NCBI GenBank assembly: GCA_964549615.1
Contig: CAZJVP010000068.1
Span: forward strand, 1-11,857
DNA from: CAYVLA01 sp964549615 [NCBI: uncultured Thermococci archaeon]
Lineage (GTDB): Archaea; CAYQAE01; CAYVLA01
Direction: 5' to 3'
DNA length: 11,857 nucleotides
Numbering within the stretch: the first letter of the stretch is position 1; each line of letters starts with the position of its first letter. This document shows, one piece after another, positions 1 through 5,858 of this stretch. Both the position numbers and the translations under genes were made by a program. The notes beneath the pieces are model-generated. The model made no database searches. It saw nothing but the letters and a program-made list of their open reading frames with translations, and was not told where the DNA came from.

Positions 1-560
1 TGTCCCACCGCCCCCGGGTTGTAAATCAGCCGCACGTCTTCGTACGAGACCCTCCTGCCCTCGGAAGGGACCATCTCCTCGGCCCGCCCGCGGTCGATGA
101 AAACGAGCGGCACGTGGGTGTGCCCAACGAAGACCACCTGTTCCTTGCACAGATCAAAGCTGGCGCGGGCCTGCGATACATCGGTCAGGTACTCGGTCGT
201 CGGCTCCCGGGGGCTGCCGTGCACGATGTAGAAGGGTTCGATCCGCCGGGATGTGGGGAGGCTCCTCAGGTAGTCCAGGGAGTCCTTGGTTAACTCCTCC
301 TCCATGGCCCACCGCACGGCATTGGCGGCGTATGGGTTGAACCACCCAAGCGAAAGGAGGCCGATGCACGCCGCGTCGTGGTTTCCTAGAACGCAAGGAA
401 TCCCCAGATCCTTCATCCTGTCGATGCACTCGTTGGGATGTGCTCCATAGCCCACAACGTCCCCGAGGCAGATGACCTGGTCCATGTCGCCCAGTCTGTC
501 CAGCACTGCCTCAAGGGCATGGATGTTGGAGTGGATGTCCGATATGATTCCGATCTTCAC
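1..560 (-). CDS. Calcineurin-like metallophosphoesterase, YfcE/MJ0936 type (partial, C-terminus off the left edge)
   Basis: Probable cytoplasmic phosphodiesterase that uses two metal ions. Read on the minus strand from a GTG at 560, the protein opens with KIGIISDIHSN (metal ligands D8 and H10). It continues with CLGDVVGYG (D34), LGNHD (N60, H61), VHGSPR (H114) and GHTHVPL (H147, H149), the complete ligand set of this family in the right order. The frame is open to the window edge, about 186 residues, ending at NPGAVGQ, which in this family normally comes shortly before the end of the domain. GTG is preferred because AGAGG lies 9 bases upstream; the ATG six bases before it (566) is out of frame and hits TGA at once. 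A short hairpin sits just upstream of the ribosome site. Substrate is unknown; small family members cleave phosphodiesters such as bis-p-nitrophenyl phosphate in vitro. Family call is secure, role is not. Confidence 0.9.
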   Translation of the reverse strand, partial: MKIGIISDIHSNIHALEAVLDRLGDMDQVICLGDVVGYGAHPNECIDRMKDLGIPCVLGNHDAACIGLLSLGWFNPYAANAVRWAMEEELTKDSLDYLRSLPTSRRIEPFYIVHGSPREPTTEYLTDVSQARASFDLCKEQVVFVGHTHVPLVFIDRGRAEEMVPSEGRRVSYEDVRLIYNPGAVG

Positions 561-574
561 TGGGGCATTCCTCT

Positions 575-591
575 CGGCCTTGCAAAGGCCG
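575..591. repeat. Perfect 7-bp hairpin upstream of the metallophosphoesterase start
   Basis: CGGCCTT and AAGGCCG are separated by the 3-base loop GCA. In the minus-strand transcript this hairpin would directly abut the AGAGG ribosome site (570-574) of the gene starting at 560. It could tune translation, or it could be chance in GC-rich DNA; no T-run follows, so it is not an obvious terminator. Confidence 0.4.
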
Positions 592-713
592 GGAAGCAAA
601 ACAGAAAAGTGTGCCCATTACATGCGCGCCTGCTCCGGTTTCCGACAACCACGCCCATCTGTATCTGCCAAGGTCCTGCCCGGTCGAAAGTTCCCTCGGA
701 AGGTAGAGGCCTC

Positions 714-727
714 GGGAAGAGATTAAT
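714..727 (+). promoter_or_regulatory. Archaeal-type BRE/TATA promoter of the degenerate ABC ATPase gene
   Basis: GGGAAGA (BRE-like, purine-rich) is followed by GATTAAT. The box centre is about 27 bases before the GTG at 751, the spacing expected if transcription begins at or next to the start codon, giving a leaderless message. This is inference from pattern and spacing only. Confidence 0.5.
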
Positions 728-750
728 CCGCTCTGGACGCTGGCGCGGAC

Positions 751-1464
751 GTGCCGCCGGCGGTGCGGACGGAAAAGCTCACGAGACGGTTCGGGAAGCT
801 CGTCGCCGTCGATGGGACCTCGATGACGGTTGAGGCGGGCGAGATCTACGCCCTCCTAGAGCCAAACGGGGCCGGCAAGACAGCGCTCGTCCGAATGCTG
901 TGCGGCCTGCTTGCCCCAACTAGCGGCACGGCCTTCGTCCTCGGGACGCCCATCCCGGCACCATCGATCAAGGCCCGAACCGGCTACATGCCCCAGGAAA
1001 CAGCCCTGCCTTGATCTGACGGTGCACGAAAACCTACAGCTGTTCGTGCGATCTACGACCTTCCTTACCGCGACTTCCAAGCCAGCGAGGAGGAGCTGCT
1101 TGACTTCATCCAGCTCAAGGATCGAAGGGACGATCTTGTCAGCAATCTCAGCGACGAGATGAGGCACAGGCTGTCGTTGGCATGTGCGATGATCCATCGC
1201 CCCGAACTCCTGATCCTCGATGAGCCAACCGTCGGAATCGATTCAAAGCTCAGGCCCTCCTTCTGGAACTTCTTCTCCTCACTTCGCCAGAGGGGCGTCA
1301 CGATGCTCATGACGACCCACTATATGGACGAGGCGAGCCACTGTACCCGGATCGGCCTGATGCGACAGGGAACGCTCATCTGCGAGGGAACCCCGGATGC
1401 GGTGATGGCACAGGCAGGCGTGGACTCCATCGAGGAGGCGTTCCTCAAGTTGGCCACCGAATAA
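751..1464 (+). pseudogene. Decayed ABC-2 exporter ATPase (two offsetting frame changes, premature stop)
   Basis: This was an ATP-binding subunit of an ABC-2 type (drug or lipid) exporter. The first part, from GTG 751, reads RTEKLTRRFGKLVAVDG, then Walker A and YMPQE (Q-loop), and stops at TGA 1012-1014. LTVHENLQLFV continues in the next frame from about 1013 to 1048. From ATC 1051 the original frame resumes (IYDLPYRDF) and stays open through Walker B LLILDEPTVGID, H-loop MTTHYMDEA and the tail EEAFLKLATE. One extra base near 1008-1012 and one missing base near 1049 would explain this. Motifs are damaged too: Walker A is LEPNGAGKTA where LGPNGAGKTT is usual (first Gly lost), and the signature reads LSDEM instead of LSGGM. 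Motif loss argues for true decay rather than only a sequencing error. A remnant of the partner permease follows 11 bases downstream. Confidence 0.8.
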
Positions 1465-1475
1465 GGCGCGAACCC

Positions 1476-1664
1476 ATGAACGCCCGCCACCTCGCCGCAA
1501 TCTCGAGGCGGATCTTGCAGGTCATAGGCGGTGGAGGCCCTACGTTCCGTGATGCTCAAGGGTAGGGGCTTGGAAGGGTTGCCTTTCATCTCATCACTCT
1601 ACCGGCGTTTGCCTGCTTCTTCCTGGCGGCCGCCGTCCTGCACCTGAGCCGCCGGGAGCGATCA
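1476..1664 (+). pseudogene. Probable remnant of the partner ABC-2 permease with a large internal deletion
   Basis: An ATG 11 bases after the ATPase stop begins MNARHLAAISRRILQV, which resembles the cytoplasmic N-terminus of ABC-2 permeases (basic, AI-RR-LQ pattern). The frame stops at TAG 1563-1565. In the same frame from 1584 a hydrophobic run (FHLITLPAFACFFLAAAVLH) followed by LSRRER resembles the last membrane helix and basic tail of such permeases. Only about 190 bases remain where 750-1100 are usual, so the middle of the gene appears to be missing. The frame then runs without a stop into the PadR gene, but the PadR promoter and start lie between. The resemblance rests on short segments, so this is a moderate-confidence reading. 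Confidence 0.5.
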
Positions 1665-1691
1665 GACCCCTCAGTAGCCAGACGGGTGACA

Positions 1692-1699
1692 TTTATATA
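1692..1699 (+). promoter_or_regulatory. TATA box of the PadR-ABC-permease operon
   Basis: TTTATATA is the clearest archaeal TATA box in the window. Its centre lies about 32 bases before the ATG at 1728, predicting a start of transcription near 1720-1725 and a leader of only a few bases. No Shine-Dalgarno sequence precedes the ATG, which fits leaderless translation. Confidence 0.65.
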
Positions 1700-1702
1700 T
1701 CG

Positions 1703-1717
1703 GTTCCGAACTATTCG
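1703..1717. promoter_or_regulatory. Candidate operator (overlapping short inverted repeats) between TATA box and PadR start
   Basis: GTTC-C-GAAC (1703-1711) and CGAA-CTA-TTCG (1707-1717) are overlapping inverted repeats just downstream of the TATA box, where a bound repressor would block initiation. PadR proteins commonly repress their own operon. The arms are only 4 bases long, so this is suggestive rather than strong. Confidence 0.3.
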
Positions 1718-1727
1718 TTTTCGTACT

Positions 1728-2222
1728 ATGCCAAGAGCGATGATGCCTCCACCCCCGCCGCCGGTCCCCAAGAGCGGGCTCCTGAGGCTTTTCGTGCTAA
1801 GGACGCTCTCGTCCGAGCCCAAGTCGGGCTATGATATCCTCAAGGAGATCGCAGAGAAGACCCGGGGCGAGTGGTGTCCGAGCAAGGGCACGATATACCC
1901 GATCCTCTCCGACCTGACGAAGGAAGGGTTAATCGAGCCGCTCGAGATCGGCGCCCGCGCGCGGAAGGCCTTCAAGATAACCAGCAAGGGCGCGGCCCAC
2001 CTCGCCCAGACCGTCGCGGAACACCGGGCCTCCCACCGCGGAAGGATCGATGGAAGGAGGCTCCTCTTCGTGGAAACCTTCTTCGACGAGGCTGAGAAGG
2101 AGATACTCAAGCTCTCGATGGCGATCCGGGAGGGAGCCATGTCCACGCCCAAGAAGAAGAAGGCGATCAAGATTCTGAGACAGGCCCTCGAGTCCATACG
2201 GGAACTGGGTGAGCCTGAATGA
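1728..2222 (+). CDS. PadR-family transcriptional regulator
   Basis: Winged-helix repressor of 164 residues, probably controlling the ABC exporter encoded next to it. The PadR N-terminal domain is clear: LLRLFVLRTLSSEPKSGYDI (18-37) then GTIYPILSDLTKEGLIE (54-70, recognition helix) and the wing to about residue 95 (ARKAFKITSKGAAHL). The C-terminal half is helical and charged (FFDEAEKEILKLSMAI), as expected for the dimerisation helices. ATG 1728 is chosen because it lies at leaderless distance from the TATA box; an ATG at 1740 is an alternative. Residues 7-12 are six consecutive prolines, unusual at a protein start and likely to slow ribosomes. The stop overlaps the next gene as ATGA, so regulator and transporter are co-translated. 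The inducing ligand cannot be read from sequence. Confidence 0.94.
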   Translation: MPRAMMPPPPPPVPKSGLLRLFVLRTLSSEPKSGYDILKEIAEKTRGEWCPSKGTIYPILSDLTKEGLIEPLEIGARARKAFKITSKGAAHLAQTVAEHRASHRGRIDGRRLLFVETFFDEAEKEILKLSMAIREGAMSTPKKKKAIKILRQALESIRELGEPE

Positions 2223-3121
2223 GCGACCCCGTCTTGCGGTCAATCGAACTCACGAAGTACTTTCCTCCCATGCGCAAGGGCATAGTAGGGATCCGGGACC
2301 TCATCGACACGTTCAAGAAGAAGAGGGGAAAGATCAAGGCGCTGCACAACGTCACCTTCGACGTCAACAAGGGCGAGGTCTTCGGGCTCCTCGGGCCCAA
2401 CGGCGCGGGGAAGACCACGTTCTGCAAGATCATCGCGGACCTTGTGATCCCCACGAGCGGCCGCGCCGAGGTCTTGGGTTACGACGTCATCAAGCAGCAC
2501 AAGGAGATCGTCGGGAAGATGATCTGCGTCTTCGGCGGCGAGATAGCGATGTGGGGCATCTTCGCCTGGAGGATGAGCGTTTACCGCAACTTGAAGTTCA
2601 TCTGCGATCTCTGGAAGGTGCCTCGATCCGAGGTTGAAGAGAGGATAGACTTCGCGCTGGACGTGCTCGGCCTCCAGCAGAAGAGAGACGAATGGTACCA
2701 GAAGCTTTCGGGAGGAACCCAGCAGAAGCTCTATCTGGCGCTTCCGCTTCTCGTGCAAGCCCCCATGATCCTTCTGGATGAACCGACGGTCCGGGTGGAC
2801 GTGATAACCAGGAGGGAGATCCACCAGATCATCAGGGAGAAGCTGTGCAAGGAGATGGGTTGCACCGTGCTGCTGACGACCCACAACATGCTGGAGGCCG
2901 AGAGGGTCTGCGACAGGGTTGCGATCCTCAGACAGGGGGAGATAGCCGAGATCGGCACGCCCAAGGAGATCGCTGCGAAGGTCGGCGAGTCCAACTTCGA
3001 GGACGCCTTCATCAAGATCGTTGGCAGGGTCCCCGAGGCCGGCGAGGGATTTGGGTTTGGCCCCGGAGGCCCTCCGGGGCGCGGATTCGGCGGAGGTCAC
3101 GGAGGAGGGAGGTTCCGCTAG
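2219..3121 (+). CDS. ABC-2 exporter ATP-binding protein with Gly-rich C-terminal tail
   Basis: Cytoplasmic ATPase subunit (300 aa) powering the permease encoded just downstream. Walker A GPNGAGKT is at 59-66, signature LSGGTQQK at 163-170, Walker B ILLDE at 184-188 and the H-loop His at 222 (LLTTHNMLEA). All catalytic residues are present, unlike in the decayed copy upstream. Two spots deviate from the common pattern: the Q-loop region reads CVFGGEIAMW, with no Gln at the usual place, and the D-loop reads TVRVD rather than TVGLD. An insert-like stretch at 17-38 lies ahead of the first strand pair. The last 26 residues (about 275-300) are almost all Gly, Phe, Pro and Arg with one His, which is not part of the ABC fold. 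The start overlaps the PadR stop as ATGA; GGTGA lies 7 bases upstream. Substrate unknown. Confidence 0.96.
   Translation: MSDPVLRSIELTKYFPPMRKGIVGIRDLIDTFKKKRGKIKALHNVTFDVNKGEVFGLLGPNGAGKTTFCKIIADLVIPTSGRAEVLGYDVIKQHKEIVGKMICVFGGEIAMWGIFAWRMSVYRNLKFICDLWKVPRSEVEERIDFALDVLGLQQKRDEWYQKLSGGTQQKLYLALPLLVQAPMILLDEPTVRVDVITRREIHQIIREKLCKEMGCTVLLTTHNMLEAERVCDRVAILRQGEIAEIGTPKEIAAKVGESNFEDAFIKIVGRVPEAGEGFGFGPGGPPGRGFGGGHGGGRFR
3060..3080 (+). repeat. Perfect 9-bp GC stem near the 3' end of the ATPase gene
   Basis: GCCCCGGAG and CTCCGGGGC are separated by the loop GCC, inside the codons of the Gly-rich tail and about 40 bases before the permease start. It is a very stable mRNA hairpin. It could affect ATPase-to-permease stoichiometry, or simply follow from GGC/CCC-rich codons. 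Confidence 0.5.
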
Positions 3122-3994
3122 ATGGATTCTCAAGGCACGCTGGTTTCCAAGCTGGCTGGGCTCCGTTCGGAGCTCAACGTCTTCTACGCCTTCTTCTACC
3201 GGAGCCTGGTCCAACAGCTCTCCTTCAGGTCCTGGTTCGTCATGAGGATATTGGGGATGATAGTCGGGGTCACCACCTATAGCATATTCGCCAAGGTCAT
3301 CCCGAGCACAGACATCAATGCCCAGATAGCCTCCAGGTACGGATTCACCGGTCCCAACCCGTTTCTGGATTTTTTCCTCATCGGGATGCTCGTGCAGAAC
3401 ATGATCGCGCTCGGAAGCGCAGGGATCAGCTGGCTGGTCAACAGCCCGTTCTACCCGTACTACCACTCCTCGCCCACGAGATTGGTGACCGTGCTCTTCG
3501 GCAACAACTCGTTCCGCTATCTCTGGGTTGTGATCGAGACGATGGCCTACATCGGCGTCGGCCTGGCTTTCGGGATGACCTTCTACCTAAACATAGGGTT
3601 CATACTGGTCCTCGTGACGGGGATCTTCCTCATATTCTCCCTCGATCTCCTCTCAGCCGGTTGGAACATAATCACCAAGACCGGAGAAGACCCGCTTAAC
3701 TGGTTCCTGGACCTTTTCAGCCGACTGGTTTCGGGCACCTGGATACCCGTCTGGACGCTCCCAGGTTGGCTGCAGGCTATAGCAGCGATACACCCCCAGA
3801 AGTACGTCAACGACATGGCCCGATCGACCATGGGAGGCAACCTGCCCCTCAGGGAAATCTTGCCCGAGCTCGCACCCCTGATGATCATAACGGCGATCAT
3901 CTGCTTCGTGGGGTACAAGGCATTCCAGTACGGGTTCTGGAAGGCCCGGGACGAAGGGACCCTGGGCCATGCGATGTCAGGCTGGCGCAGGTAG
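3122..3994 (+). CDS. ABC-2 type permease, partner of the upstream ATPase
   Basis: Integral membrane subunit (290 aa) of an ABC-2 exporter. About six hydrophobic segments can be seen: near residues 38-60, 80-106, 133-154, 157-183, 200-223 and 250-272, the normal count for one ABC-2 half-transporter. The N-terminus up to SLVQQLSFRSW is the expected amphipathic cytoplasmic lead-in, and the C-terminus ends in a short charged tail. The ATG directly abuts the ATPase TAG. Its ribosome site (GGAGGAGGGAGG, ending 9 bases before ATG) is built from the Gly codons of the ATPase tail, so translation is probably coupled. One ATPase and one permease gene suggest a homodimeric 2+2 exporter. No gene for a periplasmic or membrane-fusion partner follows. 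Substrate is not evident; PadR control is commonly linked to toxic or phenolic compounds, which is only a hint. Confidence 0.95.
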   Translation: MDSQGTLVSKLAGLRSELNVFYAFFYRSLVQQLSFRSWFVMRILGMIVGVTTYSIFAKVIPSTDINAQIASRYGFTGPNPFLDFFLIGMLVQNMIALGSAGISWLVNSPFYPYYHSSPTRLVTVLFGNNSFRYLWVVIETMAYIGVGLAFGMTFYLNIGFILVLVTGIFLIFSLDLLSAGWNIITKTGEDPLNWFLDLFSRLVSGTWIPVWTLPGWLQAIAAIHPQKYVNDMARSTMGGNLPLREILPELAPLMIITAIICFVGYKAFQYGFWKARDEGTLGHAMSGWRR

Positions 3995-4253
3995 TCGCCC
4001 TCGGGACTGGAACTTCAAGTGGGCCCAACCCTTCAAGGGCCCAGGTCCATCGTAGGGAGAACTCTCGAGAGCAAGACCCAGCCGGCGCAAGCACCCGTCG
4101 CATCACCAGCGCCCTGAGATGGCCGAACGTCCGCGGGCCACCAGCCCGTTGCAGGGCCGAGGGGTAACACGCGCGGATGGCCTTGGATGGCCCCTCGACG
4201 AAATCCATGGTTGCCGCCTTATATGAGGGCGCCGCAAGAGCGTATGCCGTTCC
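3995..4253. other. Convergent intergenic region (259 bp), no gene recognised
   Basis: This lies between the permease stop and the stop of the minus-strand microprotein gene. It holds a GGGCCC pair that could form a 6-bp stem (4021-4042) without a following T-run, a 10-base palindrome CTCTCGAGAG, two GGATGGCC copies 10 bases apart (4175-4192), and a TATA-like CTTATAT/ATATAAG near 4218-4226. Open frames here look like shadows: they are rich in Arg, Gly and Pro and match nothing I recognise. Confidence 0.5.
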
Positions 4254-4364
4254 TCATTCCTCTTCCTCCAGGACGCCGTACTTGCTGGTTACGTACCGGT
4301 AGATCAGGAACGCATATGCCGGCGGAAATGCGAGTATTACAAGGAGGCTCCAGTCCACGTTCAC
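4254..4364 (-). CDS. 36-aa single-helix membrane microprotein downstream of NfeD
   Basis: Minus-strand frame from GTG 4364 to TGA 4254-4256. It reads NVDWSLLVILAFPPAY at the start, a hydrophobic helix of about 18 residues ending near FLIYRY, then a polar end with four consecutive glutamates (VLEEEE). The ribosome site is unusually good: GGAGGGG, 6 bases before the GTG and inside the NfeD gene. The GTG also overlaps the NfeD stop as GTGA, the junction used elsewhere in this window. Together these make a real gene more likely than chance, despite its size. Topology would be N-out or N-in with an acidic tail; the acidic tail could contact NfeD or another partner. I do not recognise a family. A longer frame reaching 4592 is rejected because its upstream part is Arg/Gly-rich and overlaps NfeD. 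Confidence 0.6.
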   Translation of the reverse strand: MNVDWSLLVILAFPPAYAFLIYRYVTSKYGVLEEEE

Positions 4365-4810
4365 CGCGCTCCCCTCCAGGGCCTCACCTTCAGCGTCAAC
4401 CCCTGCACGGATACCACTTCGACGGGCTGGTTTTGCCCCAGGGTGCCGCTCTCGAGCCGAGCCTTCCAGATCTCGTTCTCCACCTTGACGATGCCCTGGG
4501 GATCGAGCGCAGACAGCGTTACGCCCACCTTTCCGATCATCCCTTCCCTCCCGGTCATCGGCCAGAGCCTTGAGACGGCTATGCACGGCCACATGACGAA
4601 GATGTCCTTGACCGTGAGAGCAAAGTAAACCAGCGACACGAACCAGAGCGGCTGCCTGATCCCAAGGACGGCGTGCAAAAGCCCCATCACGACCCCGGCA
4701 ATTATCTGGTCGCTCGCCAGGCTGATGGATCTCACTGCCCAGTATCGCCTCGAGTACATCTTCCAGCGGATCGGCCCACCCGACGCCACCCAGTAAAGGT
4801 CGCGGGACAC
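4361..4810 (-). CDS. Short NfeD-family membrane protein (two helices plus OB-fold domain)
   Basis: Protein of 149 residues from GTG 4810. The first third is basic and aromatic, followed by two hydrophobic segments (about 32-51 and 54-80). From about residue 86 it carries an NfeD-type OB-fold: GREGMIGKVGVTLSALDPQG, then a KVENEIWKARLESG strand pair and VEVVSVQGLTLKVRP at the end. The G-x-G-V / L-P-G-V / W-x-A pattern of NfeD C-terminal domains is followed closely. NfeD proteins normally act with a stomatin/slipin in membrane microdomains; no stomatin gene is visible here. The gene starts 2 bases after the 102-aa gene and overlaps the microprotein gene at its end, so the three form one operon. 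The NfeD call is good for the C-terminal domain; function is inferred from family. Confidence 0.8.
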   Translation of the reverse strand: MSRDLYWVASGGPIRWKMYSRRYWAVRSISLASDQIIAGVVMGLLHAVLGIRQPLWFVSLVYFALTVKDIFVMWPCIAVSRLWPMTGREGMIGKVGVTLSALDPQGIVKVENEIWKARLESGTLGQNQPVEVVSVQGLTLKVRPWRGAR

Positions 4811-4812
4811 CG

Positions 4813-5121
4813 CTACTCCCCGCCCAGCATCATCTTCAGACCCTGGTCGAAACAGATCTTGCAGTATACCACGATGAGGCCGAAGCGCTGACCCCCGATG
4901 CTAATCTTGTGTGCGCTGACCAGCGAATCCCGGACAACCGTTGCGAGCGACACCGCGCCCTTGGACATGAAGAGCTTCATCTTGCCCGTGATGTGCCCGC
5001 ATATCACGATTATGGTCTTTAGGTCCGAGTCGATGAAGAGATTGGCCGGCTCCACCCCGTAGTCGGCAAGCTTTGATCGCACCGCCCTCTCCAGCTCGAA
5101 CCTGTCGAACTCGGAACCCAA
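4813..5121 (-). CDS. Uncharacterised 102-aa protein, first gene of the NfeD operon
   Basis: I do not recognise this protein. It starts from TTG 5121, the only start codon after an in-frame TAA upstream; GAGGGG lies 2 bases before it, close for a ribosome site, so an internal GTG is possible. The sequence is soluble and mixed alpha/beta: an amphipathic N-terminal helix (FDRFELERAVRSKLADYGV), a strand pair (LFIDSDLKTIIVICGHITG), a helix with SKGAVSLATVVRDSLVSAH and a final strand RFGLIVVYCKIC. There are no transmembrane segments and two Cys near the C-terminus (YCKICF). A BRE/TATA-like promoter lies just upstream, making this the first gene of a three-gene unit with NfeD and the microprotein. 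Its job may therefore be tied to the membrane complex, which is inference from context only. Confidence 0.72.
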   Translation of the reverse strand: MGSEFDRFELERAVRSKLADYGVEPANLFIDSDLKTIIVICGHITGKMKLFMSKGAVSLATVVRDSLVSAHKISIGGQRFGLIVVYCKICFDQGLKMMLGGE

Positions 5122-5152
5122 GGCCCCTCGCGCAGGCGTGCATCGCTGGACG

Positions 5153-5165
5153 GTTTAATGTTTCC
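5153..5165 (-). promoter_or_regulatory. Candidate promoter of the 102-aa/NfeD/microprotein operon
   Basis: On the minus strand GGAAAC (BRE-like) is followed by ATTAAA, centred about 36 bases before the TTG at 5121. This predicts a transcript starting near 5130 with a leader of about 10 bases carrying GAGGGG. It lies just after the stop of the B3/B4 gene, so this operon can be expressed separately. Confidence 0.45.
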
Positions 5166-5177
5166 GGCGCGCTGGCT

Positions 5178-5858
5178 TTACCCATCCGATAGCTTGCCAC
5201 CGCAAAATCGCATCACGGTCGCGATGCACCTTTCCAGCGAGGACTCCAGGATGGTTTGGCCGATCCCCGGCACTCCGCAGGAAAGGATCAAGGCGTTGCG
5301 CGTGTCCTGCGTTATCTTCGTCTCCTCCGAGTCGCGGTGAGGGTACAGCGCGATCACCTTGCCTTCATCCGCGATCACGATTTCCTTCCCCTCCAGGACG
5401 AGCCGCCCCTCATGACCGATAGGAAGGATGGTTTCGCCCATCCTCGCCATCCTGAGCTGAAGCCTCCCGGTCAGCCGGTCGGCGTCGAACGCGGCGAAGG
5501 GGATCCGCGTCTCGACCGACGCGATGTTGAGCGCATCCACGAACGAGTTTATCGCGGGCAGGACGTTGCCCCTGAGAACCCTCCTGATCAGGGCCTCCGA
5601 TGCGGGCCGGGTCTTGGTGGGGTCTATTCCTGACCTCCAGAAGAAATCCCTGTATGCCCGAAGAATGGCATCCTGCCTCAAGTCCTCAAGCCGAACCGAG
5701 CCGCGTACCGCGTCCTCCGCCCTCCTCATGTAGCTGGCCAGTTCGGCCGTGGGCGTCGAGACCTTTATCCCCGACAGGAACTGCCCCAACGCCGAGAACT
5801 CCCCGAGCTTTCCAGCGAGGCTTGCTTCGGGCAAGAGCTGAATCCGGCCGCCCTTCAT
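5178..5858 (-). CDS. Stand-alone B3/B4 (PheRS beta editing-like) domain protein
   Basis: Protein of 226 residues, essentially one B3/B4 domain. In phenylalanyl-tRNA synthetase beta this domain hydrolyses mischarged Tyr-tRNA(Phe); the role of free-standing copies is not well established. Diagnostic stretches are present in order: YRDFFWRSGIDPTKTRPASE, RRVLRGNVLPAINSFVDALN, VETRIPFAAFDADRL, LPIGHEGRLVLEGKEIV, ALYPHRDSEETKIT and CGVPGIGQTILE. None of the other PheRS beta domains is present, and the length fits the stand-alone family. ATG 5858 overlaps the kinase stop as ATGA, with GGGAG just ahead. An upstream extension of this frame to 6326 is only a shadow of the kinase gene. Coupling to a carbohydrate kinase suggests a metabolic or regulatory link rather than a housekeeping translation operon. 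Family call is strong, substrate unknown. Confidence 0.93.
   Translation of the reverse strand: MKGGRIQLLPEASLAGKLGEFSALGQFLSGIKVSTPTAELASYMRRAEDAVRGSVRLEDLRQDAILRAYRDFFWRSGIDPTKTRPASEALIRRVLRGNVLPAINSFVDALNIASVETRIPFAAFDADRLTGRLQLRMARMGETILPIGHEGRLVLEGKEIVIADEGKVIALYPHRDSEETKITQDTRNALILSCGVPGIGQTILESSLERCIATVMRFCGGKLSDG

Noticed and set aside
438-833. Plus-strand open frame overlapping the metallophosphoesterase and the ABC remnant start
   Set aside because: It is antisense to clear metallophosphoesterase motifs and out of frame with the ABC gene; no domain is recognisable.
1003-1051. Programmed ribosomal frameshift in the first ABC ATPase
   Set aside because: No slippery heptamer or stimulatory structure is apparent, two opposite shifts would be needed, and key ATPase motifs are damaged as well.
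1686-1727. Earlier ATG-less start of PadR within the same open frame
   Set aside because: It would place the start codon upstream of the TATA box; ATG 1728 fits the promoter spacing and PadR family length.
2240-3466. Long open frame on the minus strand (about 408 codons)
   Set aside because: It is antisense to the ATPase and permease genes, whose motifs are unmistakable; its product is low-information and matches no fold I know. It follows from GC-rich codon bias.
4021-4042. GGGCCC pair as a transcription terminator of the permease operon
   Set aside because: There is no T-run after the stem, and the arms are self-palindromic 6-mers expected by chance in GC-rich DNA.
3897-4208. Minus-strand open frame of 103 codons below the TATA-like element
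   Set aside because: Its ATG is only about 14 bases from the TATA-like centre, it overlaps the permease 3' end, and its composition is typical of a shadow frame.
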